A DNA stretch of 64,000 nt from Blastocatellia bacterium (GTDB lineage Bacteria > Acidobacteriota > Blastocatellia > Chloracidobacteriales > JADJPF01). Shown here one piece after another: positions 17,716 through 26,140 of this stretch. The stretch lies in contig JADJPF010000003.1 in NCBI GenBank assembly GCA_016713405.1, positions 588,128 through 652,127 of the forward strand. The letters run 5' to 3'. Numbering within the stretch: the stretch's first letter is position 1; each line of letters begins with the position of its first letter. The position numbers were made by a program, and so were the translations under genes. The notes below the pieces were generated by a model, which worked only from the letters and a program-made list of their open reading frames with translations, was not told the origin of the DNA and searched no databases.

Positions 17716-19821
17716 TTAAGAAATTAATAAGGGCTTAATTTTTTGATAAAGTTTGGCGGCTCGTGTTTCGTCTAGCTCATAGAGAATATGATAGTGTTTC
17801 TTAACGTTAGCCTTATCACTTAACTTAAAGTAGCATAAAGCTAAATTTACTCTAGCTAAAATAAATTGTGGCTCTAATTCTAAAGCTTTTTCAAAATGTT
17901 CTACTGCCCTTTGTAACTCGTTGGTCTTAAAATAACATAGCCCAATATTATTATAAGCTTCTGCATAATTGGCCCTAAGTTTTAGAGCGCATTTATACTC
18001 CATAATTGCTTCTCTATATTGTCCACGTTCACCATAAAGAAGACCCATAGTGTTATGATTTTCTGGTAAATTAGGGTCTAATGCTACAGCTTTATAACCT
18101 GCGGCTTCTGCTTCGTCTAGATTACCTTGTGAACGATAATTTAGAGCTAAATAATTATAAGCAACTGAGTAATCAGACTTAATCTTTATAGCATCTTTGA
18201 AAGCTTTTTGTGCTTCTACAAATTGTTTTTTGGCTCTATAGCATTGTCCTAGTAAACAATAAGCTTGGTGGTATTTAGGGTTTATTTTTATTGCTTGCTG
18301 ACAAGATTTTATGGCTTCATCTGCTCGACCAGTGCGAAATTGCGTATTAGCTGCACCAAGGTAAGCTTCTGCATAATCAGCTTTTAGCTTTATAGCACGC
18401 GAAAAAGCTTCATAAGCGTGTGGATAGTCCCCCATTTCCATTAAAGCAAGTCCAATTGTATAAAAAGCTGATGGGTTAACTTGATCTATCTTTATTGCTT
18501 CACGGGCTGATTTAGCAGCGTCTTCATAACGGCCAGAACGTAGATAGGCTTGGCCTAAATCCGCATAAACTTCTCCTAAACTAGGTTGTAGTTTTATAGC
18601 TTTTTCAAATGATTCTATAGCTTTTTGGCTTTCCCCTTTAGCAAGTAAAAGCTGCCCCATAAATTGGTAAATTTCTGGTAAATGCGGGTCTAAATCTAAT
18701 GCTCTTTCGCATTCATCCATAGCTAGTTTACTTTTTCCTTCTTTAGCAAGTGCCTGTGCTGATAAAAGTAAAGTGTAGCCAGGAGAAAAAGTTCTTTCTC
18801 CTTTAGATAAAGGCTGAGAAAAGGACGGAGTATTAATAGACAAGTTATTTTGAGCAATAGCTTTATTCTCTGTAGGCTGGTTAACTGGGTTAGGTGGAAT
18901 GAGTGGCCCTTGTCTTTGCGCATGGGGTAGCTCTATTTTTATTGGCTTTTCTACTGCTTTGACATTTGTAGGAGGCTGGTTTACAGGTAAATTTTCTGAT
19001 AAATCTGCAACAGTTGGACTATCTTTTTGGCTTCTCTTAACGCTTTTATCTGGATATTCTACGGATGGAGGAAGGTTTTGTATTGATACATAAGATGTTG
19101 CAGGCTGTGGAGTTAAGCTTTTTGAATCTTCTTTTAAGCTTGCTGCTAGGCCGGATGAGTCTGGTCTTATTGAAGCCCCACAAGCAGCGCAAAACTTAGG
19201 CTCTCCAATAATATTAGCCCCACAAACAGCACAACTACGAACCGCAGAAATACCAATAGCAGTTTCAATAATACGTTTTCTTTCTATTGCTTCTCGCTCT
19301 TGCTTAGACATTGGAACCATAGTAATTTCTGGATCATCATCTGCTTGAGCAACTATTGCACTTAAACCAGACATTAAAGCACTGCCACAACGACGGCAAA
19401 ACTTAGCATCTCCGCTACATTGTGCTTCACAAGTAGGACAAGAAATAGTGTTTGCTGTATCTTCAACTTTTGCTACAGGTTGTGTACTAGGAGCCTTGGG
19501 ACGAAAATTAGCATCATATTCAAATTGAACTATAGGCCCTTCAACACCAAATTGAATAAAACATCCCTTTTTTAGAGGAACTTTACCTTCTATTTGCTCT
19601 TGGTCTAAATAAGTACCATTGCGGCTATTAAGGTCTTCTAAATAAAAATTCCCCTCATAAAATGAAATTACTGCATGAAGGCGAGATACACCAGGCTCTT
19701 GAATACTATTAAATGCTAAATCACATTCTCTAGGGTCACGTCCAACACGCACAAAAGGACTTTCATATTCTGTTTTACTACCAGCTTGCGAACCTTTTAT
19801 ATGGGTGAGAATAATTTTCAT
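17716..19821 (-). CDS. FHA domain, zinc-ribbon and TPR protein
   Basis: A 701-residue cytoplasmic signalling protein. Residues 1-95 form an FHA domain (VGRDPRECDLAF, GVSRLHAVI, EDLNSRNGTYLD), which binds phosphothreonine. Two four-cysteine ribbons follow (CPTC..CRRC and CAVC..CAAC), then a proline/serine-rich linker of about 130 residues, then about ten TPR units from residue 350 to the end. It could dock to Ser/Thr-kinase targets such as the kinase encoded just upstream on the same strand. The start is ATG 19821, with gagg nearby; TTG 19824 is the preceding codon and less likely. Confidence 0.85.
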   Translation of the reverse strand: MKIILTHIKGSQAGSKTEYESPFVRVGRDPRECDLAFNSIQEPGVSRLHAVISFYEGNFYLEDLNSRNGTYLDQEQIEGKVPLKKGCFIQFGVEGPIVQFEYDANFRPKAPSTQPVAKVEDTANTISCPTCEAQCSGDAKFCRRCGSALMSGLSAIVAQADDDPEITMVPMSKQEREAIERKRIIETAIGISAVRSCAVCGANIIGEPKFCAACGASIRPDSSGLAASLKEDSKSLTPQPATSYVSIQNLPPSVEYPDKSVKRSQKDSPTVADLSENLPVNQPPTNVKAVEKPIKIELPHAQRQGPLIPPNPVNQPTENKAIAQNNLSINTPSFSQPLSKGERTFSPGYTLLLSAQALAKEGKSKLAMDECERALDLDPHLPEIYQFMGQLLLAKGESQKAIESFEKAIKLQPSLGEVYADLGQAYLRSGRYEDAAKSAREAIKIDQVNPSAFYTIGLALMEMGDYPHAYEAFSRAIKLKADYAEAYLGAANTQFRTGRADEAIKSCQQAIKINPKYHQAYCLLGQCYRAKKQFVEAQKAFKDAIKIKSDYSVAYNYLALNYRSQGNLDEAEAAGYKAVALDPNLPENHNTMGLLYGERGQYREAIMEYKCALKLRANYAEAYNNIGLCYFKTNELQRAVEHFEKALELEPQFILARVNLALCYFKLSDKANVKKHYHILYELDETRAAKLYQKIKPLLIS

Positions 19822-20009
19822 CAAAAGCCTCTAACGCTATTTAGGCTGGAGGCAGGGGTCACAAATCTAAAAATTTAATTTGTGGCCTCTGAACCCAGAC
19901 CAAACATTGTACATCCTTAACTGCTAGCTTGGAAATGAGATTTTAATAGTATTTTATGTTTTTGCCGAATATTGGGCTAACCACTGCTAAATTACTTATA
20001 AATAAACAG

Positions 20010-21074
20010 TTAGTTTTTAGTCTCTATATTTTTAAGAATCTCTTTAAACTTCTCTTGATCTTTTAGTTGCTGCATTTTAGGGTCAACTGCTAGCCAAATA
20101 ATACGGTTATCTTTGTCTTGAAAAGCCTTTTCTAGATATTCAAAAGCCTTTTTATCTTTTCCTAATCCATAGTAAATTAGAAAAAAGTCAAATGCAGCAA
20201 CATAACGCTTTTCAGATAGCTTTTCTAACTCTACTAAAAGATTTTCTGCTTCCTTATTTTGACCTGCTTTGGCGTAAGCATAGCCTAAGGCAGAAACAAA
20301 TCGTAGATCTTCTTCAGTTAACTTGCTAGCTTTTTGAAATTCTAAAATTGCAGCAACATAATCCCCTTTTTGCAAATAAGTTTCTCCTAATCGAAAATGT
20401 GCTAAAGCAAAATTAGGTTCAAGATTTAATGTTTTGTTTAACTCTTCAATAGCTTTATCTTGTTGACCTGCTAAACTATAAGCTAAACCTAAATTAGTAT
20501 TAATAATTAAAGAAATTGGATCTAGTTGTTCTGCCTGCTTTAATATTTCAATAGCTTCATTAAACCGCTTATTTGTTAGCAAATATAATCCATACCAATG
20601 ATAAGCCGTGCTATAAGTTGGGTTAAGCTCAATTGCTCGCTTAAAAGCTTTTTCAGCTTCTTGAAATTGCCAAAAATAGTTTGTTAAACAATATCCTAAA
20701 GAAGCATAAGCATTTGCAAAATCAGGCTCTATTGCTAGTGCGTGTTTTGCTTCGGCTTGTGCTTTAGGAAAAGTGTTTTTTGGAAGTTCTAAGTTATAAG
20801 TTCCTAACAAATTATAGCAATCAGCTAGTCCAATATGTGCTAAAGCATAAGTAGGCTCTAAGTCTATTGCTTGCTTAAAATAATCTAATGCTAAATATAC
20901 TTGTTTAGGTGTTCGTTTATTCCAAGCATATAAGCCTTGTAAGTAAAAACGATAAGCTTCTGTATTATGTGTAGTTTGTTTGGTGGAAATCACAGGCTTT
21001 CCAACTAAATGTTGGCTTAATTGCTGGGCAATATTTTCTGCTATCTCTTGTTGTAGCAAGGAAATATCTTTCAT
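20010..21074 (-). CDS. TPR half of a frameshifted kinase-TPR protein
   Basis: A 354-residue frame made of TPR units (YRFYLQGLYAWNKRTPKQ then repeats such as LAHFRLGETYLQKGDYVAAI). In the usual Acidobacteria-type protein this part continues directly from the kinase and TolB-like module. Here it is in a different frame from the upstream kinase half: reading on from LWGK in this frame gives VYHRKMKDISLLQQEIAENI, the expected family continuation. So this is very probably the C-terminal part of one gene, cut off by a one-base gain in the A5 run at 21090-21094, rather than a separate gene with its own start at 21074. Confidence 0.7.
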   Translation of the reverse strand: MKDISLLQQEIAENIAQQLSQHLVGKPVISTKQTTHNTEAYRFYLQGLYAWNKRTPKQVYLALDYFKQAIDLEPTYALAHIGLADCYNLLGTYNLELPKNTFPKAQAEAKHALAIEPDFANAYASLGYCLTNYFWQFQEAEKAFKRAIELNPTYSTAYHWYGLYLLTNKRFNEAIEILKQAEQLDPISLIINTNLGLAYSLAGQQDKAIEELNKTLNLEPNFALAHFRLGETYLQKGDYVAAILEFQKASKLTEEDLRFVSALGYAYAKAGQNKEAENLLVELEKLSEKRYVAAFDFFLIYYGLGKDKKAFEYLEKAFQDKDNRIIWLAVDPKMQQLKDQEKFKEILKNIETKN

Positions 21075-22638
21075 TTTGCGATGGTAAACTTTTTCCCCAA
21101 AGTTGATTATTATCTAATGTATCAATCAATTCTGTATGAATAGAAACATCTTCTCCTTGAACCTCTAAATGACTAAGCAATACTGCACGAACATTAAGTT
21201 GTTTGCCTAGCTCTTTTATATCTATATTTTTATTTTTATAAGTAAAAACCAGGTTGCGAGACTTTACTTTTAAGTGTGCAAGCTCGGAAATACTATTAAT
21301 TAAAACTTCTGTGATACCATCGGATAAATATTCTAAATTGTTGTCTTTGCTCTTATTTGCAAATGGCATTACAGCAATAGAATCAATAACACTATTTGTT
21401 AGATTTACTGTTTTAGGCTGAGTAAAATAGTAATACCCCACAAGACTTAACACTAAAATAACTAAGCTAATTAAACCAACAAAACCAAAAGTTTTCTTAT
21501 TATTTGTTAATCCAATGAAAACTATGCTCTTAGGTGTATTTACAACTGTACTTTGATTAATAACATTTTGATCAATACTGTGATTAGCTGTAGTTTTTTT
21601 TGTAGCTACTTTTTTAACATCTTCATTGATTGTATTAATTGTGTCATTGATTGTGTCATTACTTATTACGGTTGGAACTTCGCTAAGAATTTTTTGCGGC
21701 AAAGATGTTAGTTTACCTAACTTTACTTCCGCTAATAGGTTGGGATTTATTTCTAGTGATTGTTTCACTTTTTTTAGATCTGCTACTAGATCTTTTGCCG
21801 TTTGATACCGACTTGACAAGTCTTTTGAGAGGGTTTTATTAACAATTTGTACTAGCTCTATTGGTACTTTAGCATAAGTCAACAAATTAGGCACAGGTTG
21901 TTCAATAATAGAAACAAGTATATGACTAACCGTTTTACCTCTAAAAGGTGTTAAACCTGTAAGCATTTCATAGAGTACAATGCCTAAGCTAAATATATCT
22001 GTACGCTCATCTAGTTTTAATCCGCTAGCTTGTTCTGGAGACATATATTGAACAGTTCCCATTATCACGCCAGCATTTGTTTTTACAGTTTGCTCATCTG
22101 TATCTATTTTTTGTTTTTCAACAAGTTTTGCTAATCCAAAATCCAACACTTTGACATAGCCATCTGTTCGGATCATTATATTTTCTGGCTTAATATCTCG
22201 GTGAATAATCCCAGCTTTATGTGCAGCAAGCAAAGCATTAGCTGATTGAATAAAGATTTCTAGTAGTTCGCAAATATCTCCTGGATGGGCTTTCATATAT
22301 TGGCGTAGGGTTTGACCTTCAATATATTCTGTAGCAATAAATTGTAACTCTTTATCTTCGCTACTAGGATTTGCTTCTGTATTAGCTACTAGCTTAGTTT
22401 CCCCTAAAGCATAAATAGTAATAATATTTGGATGGTTAAGCGCAGAAGCAGCACGGGCTTCTTGTTGAAAGCGTTGGATATTTTCTAAATTGCTAGCCAT
22501 ATCTGAGTTAATAACTTTTAATGCTACAACTCGATTTAATCGGCGATCTCGTGCTTTATAAACTTCACCCATTCCCCCAATACCTAGCAGGGAAATAATC
22601 TCATAAACATCTAAAATTGTGCCTGAAGCTAAAGCCAT
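20965..22638 (-). CDS. Ser/Thr protein kinase with TolB-like module (N-terminal half of a frameshifted gene)
   Basis: Order: kinase domain at residues 1-280 with LLGIGGMGEVYKARD (glycine loop), VALKVI (ATP lysine), IIHRDIKPENIM (catalytic loop), VLDFGLAK (metal-binding) and MSPEQASG; one membrane helix near residue 385-405 (FVGLISLVILVLSLVGYYYF); then SIAVMPFANKSKDNNLEYLSD, a TolB-N-like module facing the periplasm. After LWGK the frame runs into about 30 non-family residues and stops. The expected continuation is the TPR frame downstream. Receptor-like kinases of this layout are usual in Acidobacteria and Planctomycetes. The substrate is unknown; the nearby FHA protein is a possible partner. 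Confidence 0.85.
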   Translation of the reverse strand: MALASGTILDVYEIISLLGIGGMGEVYKARDRRLNRVVALKVINSDMASNLENIQRFQQEARAASALNHPNIITIYALGETKLVANTEANPSSEDKELQFIATEYIEGQTLRQYMKAHPGDICELLEIFIQSANALLAAHKAGIIHRDIKPENIMIRTDGYVKVLDFGLAKLVEKQKIDTDEQTVKTNAGVIMGTVQYMSPEQASGLKLDERTDIFSLGIVLYEMLTGLTPFRGKTVSHILVSIIEQPVPNLLTYAKVPIELVQIVNKTLSKDLSSRYQTAKDLVADLKKVKQSLEINPNLLAEVKLGKLTSLPQKILSEVPTVISNDTINDTINTINEDVKKVATKKTTANHSIDQNVINQSTVVNTPKSIVFIGLTNNKKTFGFVGLISLVILVLSLVGYYYFTQPKTVNLTNSVIDSIAVMPFANKSKDNNLEYLSDGITEVLINSISELAHLKVKSRNLVFTYKNKNIDIKELGKQLNVRAVLLSHLEVQGEDVSIHTELIDTLDNNQLWGKSLPSQNERYFLATTRDSRKYCPAIKPTFSWKACDFHQTNYT

Positions 22639-22697
22639 ATTTTTAATCTAAATAAAATTAAGTAGCTAATTGTCGCAAAAAGCTTGAAAACTTAAAA

Positions 22698-23258
22698 TCA
22701 ACTTGTGCTTTGAATCTTAAATATTTCTTGGCTTAGACAATAAAAACCTTCTAAAAGTGGGCTTGAAACAACATCCCGACCAGATAAAATCTTTGCTAAC
22801 TCTAATTTAGGAGTTTGATAGATTTCAATATTTTGTTGCTCTGGACACACTAGCCAATATTCTTTTACCCCATATTTTTGATAAATTTGCCGTTTTATTC
22901 TGCGATCTTTATGAGAACTCTCTAACGACACAGATAAAACTTCTATAACCAGTTCTGGAGCAGCACAAATCTGCTCTCCTGCTATAATTTCACCTCGCTT
23001 TAAGTTTGAAATATAAACAATGTCTGCTACTAAATAAGTAAAATCACTAAAAATTAATGCTGCACCAGGAATAACTTCCCCAACAGGATTTTGTGCCAAA
23101 TATTTTCCTAGTAAAAAAAGTAGATTAAAAACGGTTCTTTGATGGCTTAAACCTGGCACAACTGACATAACTAATTCCCCTTCAATAAGTTGATAGCAAA
23201 TACCATTTTCTGTAAGAAAACTTAAATCTAAAATGTTTAATAAAGGACTTATCCACAT
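22698..23258 (-). CDS. Uma2 family endonuclease-like protein
   Basis: A 186-residue DUF820/Uma2 protein of the PD-(D/E)XK nuclease superfamily. The core is visible: YQLIEGELVM, the strand VADIVYIS with the acidic residue, then ELVIEVLSVSLESSHKDRRIKRQIYQKYGVKEYWLV, where E-V-L-S and K-D-R match the active-site pattern. The family is abundant in cyanobacteria and other large genomes; its biological role is not established. It lies just upstream of the kinase gene in the same direction. No ribosome-binding site is evident before ATG. Confidence 0.8.
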   Translation of the reverse strand: MWISPLLNILDLSFLTENGICYQLIEGELVMSVVPGLSHQRTVFNLLFLLGKYLAQNPVGEVIPGAALIFSDFTYLVADIVYISNLKRGEIIAGEQICAAPELVIEVLSVSLESSHKDRRIKRQIYQKYGVKEYWLVCPEQQNIEIYQTPKLELAKILSGRDVVSSPLLEGFYCLSQEIFKIQSTS

Positions 23259-23446
23259 ATTTTTTACACTAAAAGAAATTAAAAATTTCTTAGTGTAGAC
23301 GGTTTTAATTATAAATTTTGCTAATCAAATTTACGGTTGTTAAAAAGACTTTTTATTTGCTTATTAGGCTATATGCTTATATCATTGCACACTTAGCAAT
23401 AACCTAGTTCTAAATACGGATACTAAACTATAAAATTATAGATCTT

Positions 23447-23562
23447 TATGGAACTAAAAAATTTTGCTGATACAGAAATAAAACTTATACCTTAATACTT
23501 GCCTGAGATTACATATATGGAACTAAAAAATTTTGCTGATACAGAAATAAAACTTACACCTT
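23447..23562 (+). repeat. in-frame tandem duplication of the aldo/keto reductase start
   Basis: Two almost identical copies of about 47 bases (23447-23493 and 23516-23562) lie 69 bases apart. Each contains ATG GAA CTA and the next dozen codons of the downstream gene. Copy 1 differs by one base and then meets TAA after 15 codons. The period is a multiple of three. Confidence 0.85.
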
Positions 23563-24395
23563 TAGGGTTTGGTGCTGGACTAATAGGAGATGAAAATATT
23601 AGTGAAAAGCAAATAGAAACGCTATTAAATTCAATATTAGATTTGGGAATTAATTTTATAGACACAGCTAGAAGTTATGGTATTTCTGAAGAGAGAATAG
23701 GCAAATATCTTTCTAATAGAAGAAAAGAATTTATTCTATCAACAAAAATAGGCTATGGAGTAGAAGGATATAATGATTGGACAAGTGATTGTATAAGTGC
23801 AGGAATAGAACGAGCATTAAAGATATTAAAAACTGATTATATTGATATTGTTTATTTGCATTCTTGTCCAAAAGAAACATTAGAAAATACTGGTGTTATG
23901 GATGCGTTAATCAAAGCTGTAGATAAAGGAAAAGTAAGAATAGCTGGATATTCAGGAGAAAATGAAGCTTTAGATTATGCTATTGATACTAAACAATTTA
24001 AATCAGTTATGATGTCTGTAAATATTTGTGATCAAAGAGTAATAAAAACTGCAATTGCAAGAGCTAAAAAAGAAAAAATAGGTGTTATTGCTAAACGTCC
24101 TGTAGCTAATATTGCTTGGAATTATAAAGAAAGACCTATAGGCAATTATGCGGAAGAATATTGGTTAAGACTAAAAAAGATGAACTTAGATTTTGATATA
24201 GACTGGCTAGAATTAGCGTTAAGATTTACTGCTTTTATAGATGGGGTTGATAGTTGTGTTATAGGTACTACTAACCTATCTCATATTAAGCGAAATATTG
24301 AAATAATTGAAAAAGGCCCTTTACCTAACGAAATAGTTGTTAGCATCAAATCTGCTTTTAAGGCTAATGATGATAATTGGTTAGGTCAAATATAA
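23517..24395 (+). CDS. aldo/keto reductase
   Basis: A 292-residue (beta/alpha)8 oxidoreductase that reduces aldehydes or ketones with NAD(P)H. Family motifs are present: LGFGAGL, NFIDTARSYGISEERIG (catalytic Asp and Tyr), FILSTKIG (Lys), DIVYLHSC (His), and the late VIGTTNLSHIKRNIE nucleotide-binding segment. The substrate is not evident. I start at ATG 23517; a TTG six codons earlier extends the frame but falls between two tandem copies of the gene start. The copy at 23448 starts the same peptide but hits a stop. Surrounding genes give no clue to the pathway. Confidence 0.85.
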   Translation: MELKNFADTEIKLTPLGFGAGLIGDENISEKQIETLLNSILDLGINFIDTARSYGISEERIGKYLSNRRKEFILSTKIGYGVEGYNDWTSDCISAGIERALKILKTDYIDIVYLHSCPKETLENTGVMDALIKAVDKGKVRIAGYSGENEALDYAIDTKQFKSVMMSVNICDQRVIKTAIARAKKEKIGVIAKRPVANIAWNYKERPIGNYAEEYWLRLKKMNLDFDIDWLELALRFTAFIDGVDSCVIGTTNLSHIKRNIEIIEKGPLPNEIVVSIKSAFKANDDNWLGQI

Positions 24396-24439
24396 TAATA
24401 GCCGTTGCTTATTCTTTAAACCCATGCACTTTACTTAAC

Positions 24440-25129
24440 TTAAATAATCTGGGAATTAGCATGTTTAGCTAAAGCTTTTATATCTAGTAAATTAATCTCT
24501 CGCCCCTCTAATTTAATCAAGCCATCTTGTTGTAGCCTGGTAAAACTTCGAGATACAACTTCTCTTACCGTCCCTACTCTAGCCGCAATTTGCTGATTAG
24601 TTAGCTTAAGTCTAAATTTAGCAGTATTATCAATTATTTTATTTTCCTGTGCTTCTGCTAAAAGTAATTCTGCAATTCGTTGGCTTACTTCTTTTAGAGA
24701 CAAAGATTCTATAAGTGATGCACAGTAACGAAGACGTTTTGACAGAACTTTTAATGCTGCTAGCGCGATTTCTGGATGCTCTAGACAAAGTTGGTAAATA
24801 TCTTGTTTATCAATAAATAACAGTTCACTAACTTCATCTGCTACAACTGTTGATGGATACTCTCCACCATCAAAAACAGGAATTTCTGCAAATGTTGCTC
24901 CTGCTCGCTCAATATGAATAACTTGTTCTCGTCCATCAACATTTGTTCGTAGTGCGCGAATTGCTCCACTAACTACAACATACATTCCTTGAGCAATCTG
25001 ACCTTCTAAAAATATTACTTCTCCTGTATTAAAAAATTTTTCTATAGCTTTTTCGCTTAATTTGCTTAATGCCACGTCTGATAAGCTGCCAAATAATACA
25101 GTTTGTTTTATAGCTTTAATTTTATCCAT
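24440..25129 (-). CDS. Crp/Fnr family transcriptional regulator
   Basis: A 229-residue regulator with an N-terminal cyclic-nucleotide-binding-fold domain (GEVIFLEGQIAQGMYVVVSG, GATFAEIPVFDGG) and a C-terminal winged helix (LTNQQIAARVGTVREVVSRS as recognition unit). It lacks the N-terminal cysteine cluster of FNR, so it is not an oxygen sensor of that type; Dnr-like heme/NO-sensing members look similar. It is divergent from the RIC gene and the respiratory operon, and a palindrome in the shared spacer could be its operator, which fits control of nitrogen-oxide or anaerobic respiration. Sensing ligand is inferred only. Confidence 0.9.
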   Translation of the reverse strand: MDKIKAIKQTVLFGSLSDVALSKLSEKAIEKFFNTGEVIFLEGQIAQGMYVVVSGAIRALRTNVDGREQVIHIERAGATFAEIPVFDGGEYPSTVVADEVSELLFIDKQDIYQLCLEHPEIALAALKVLSKRLRYCASLIESLSLKEVSQRIAELLLAEAQENKIIDNTAKFRLKLTNQQIAARVGTVREVVSRSFTRLQQDGLIKLEGREINLLDIKALAKHANSQII

Positions 25130-25198
25130 AGAATTCTTAAAAGTTTTAATGGAAATTTTCGGAAAAATTCCGGCATTTTCTTTATTTATTAAGCTAGT

Positions 25199-25214
25199 TG
25201 TGACTTAAGTCAAC
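25199..25214. promoter_or_regulatory. candidate Crp/Fnr-type operator
   Basis: The 12-bp perfect palindrome tgacttaagtca, extended as tgtgacttaagtcaac, resembles Crp/Fnr boxes (half-sites TGTGA or TTGA around a 4-6 base centre). It lies in the divergent spacer, 77 bases before the RIC start and 69 before the regulator start. Confidence 0.55.
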
Positions 25215-25291
25215 GTCACCATCCAGATTTTATTTTAAGCTCAACGCTATAAAAACTTGAATTTGCAAAAAAACATTTTTTGGAGGTATTT

Positions 25292-26029
25292 ATGATTGCT
25301 ACAGCAACAAAAACTTTAAGTGATTATGCTAGCAATGTGCCTGGTGCAGTAGAAGTATTTGAAGAGTTTGGGCTTGATTACTGTTGTGGTGGCGGACGTA
25401 TGTTAGATCAGGCTTGTAAAGAAATAGGTTTAACCGTTGATGAAGTTTTAACAAAAATAAGCCAAGCAGAAGAAAACAAAAAAGCTAAATCAGAGTTTAT
25501 TGACTGGTCAAAAGAATCTCTTACCAATTTAGTTAATTATATTTTGACTACTCACCATATTTACACCAAACGAGAAATAGAACAACTTCCTAAATTGTTA
25601 ACCAAAGTAATTATTGCTCATGCAGAAAACAATCCAGAGCTAAAAAAACTAGATCAAATTCTACAAGCTTTAGTAGACGATCTAAGCCAACATATGATGA
25701 AAGAAGAGCAAGTGTTATTTCCTTATATAACAGCCTTGGAAAAATCCAAAGCACAAAGCGAAAAATTACCCATCGCTTGTTTTGGTACTGTGCAAAATCC
25801 TATTAGAGTAATGATGTTTGAGCATGATACAGCAGGTGATTTATTAAGGAAAATGCGTCTAGTGACTAATGATTACATAATCCCTACAGATGTTTGTCCA
25901 AGTTTTCGCAGCCTTTACCAAAGATTGCAAGATTTGGAACAAGACTTGCACAAACACATTCACCTAGAAAACAACATACTTTTCCCACAAGTTATTGGGC
26001 TAGAAAGCAAAATTTTTAGCAAAGTTTAA
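25292..26029 (+). CDS. ric: iron-sulfur cluster repair di-iron protein (RIC/ScdA/YtfE)
   Basis: Repairs Fe-S clusters damaged by nitric oxide or oxidants. At 245 residues it has both expected parts: an N-terminal ScdA domain with the double cysteine FGLDYCCGGGR, and a hemerythrin-like four-helix bundle whose His/Glu ligands sit in HHIYTKRE, HAENN, HMMKEEQVLFP, FEHDTAG and HIHLENNILFP. The start is ATG 25292, with ggagg seven bases upstream; an in-frame TTG at 25280 overlaps that site. Placed between a Crp/Fnr gene and a molybdenum respiratory operon, it supports exposure of the cell to nitrogen oxides. Confidence 0.92.
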   Translation: MIATATKTLSDYASNVPGAVEVFEEFGLDYCCGGGRMLDQACKEIGLTVDEVLTKISQAEENKKAKSEFIDWSKESLTNLVNYILTTHHIYTKREIEQLPKLLTKVIIAHAENNPELKKLDQILQALVDDLSQHMMKEEQVLFPYITALEKSKAQSEKLPIACFGTVQNPIRVMMFEHDTAGDLLRKMRLVTNDYIIPTDVCPSFRSLYQRLQDLEQDLHKHIHLENNILFPQVIGLESKIFSKV

Positions 26030-26140
26030 TAATAATTTTATTTATCTCTTAGCGGCTGTTTTAAGGTTAATTGCCCCCAAGTATTTTGCATAACCTGTTT
26101 TACTTCCAATAAAATAATTTGTCTTGCTTGGTAGGTAAAT

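Noticed and set aside
21084..21100. Programmed frameshift in the kinase-TPR gene at GGGGAAAAAG
   Set aside because: G-GGA-AAA is a known -1 slippery type, but a +1 shift is needed to reach the TPR frame, and the A run is too short for efficient transcript slippage. A plain indel is simpler.
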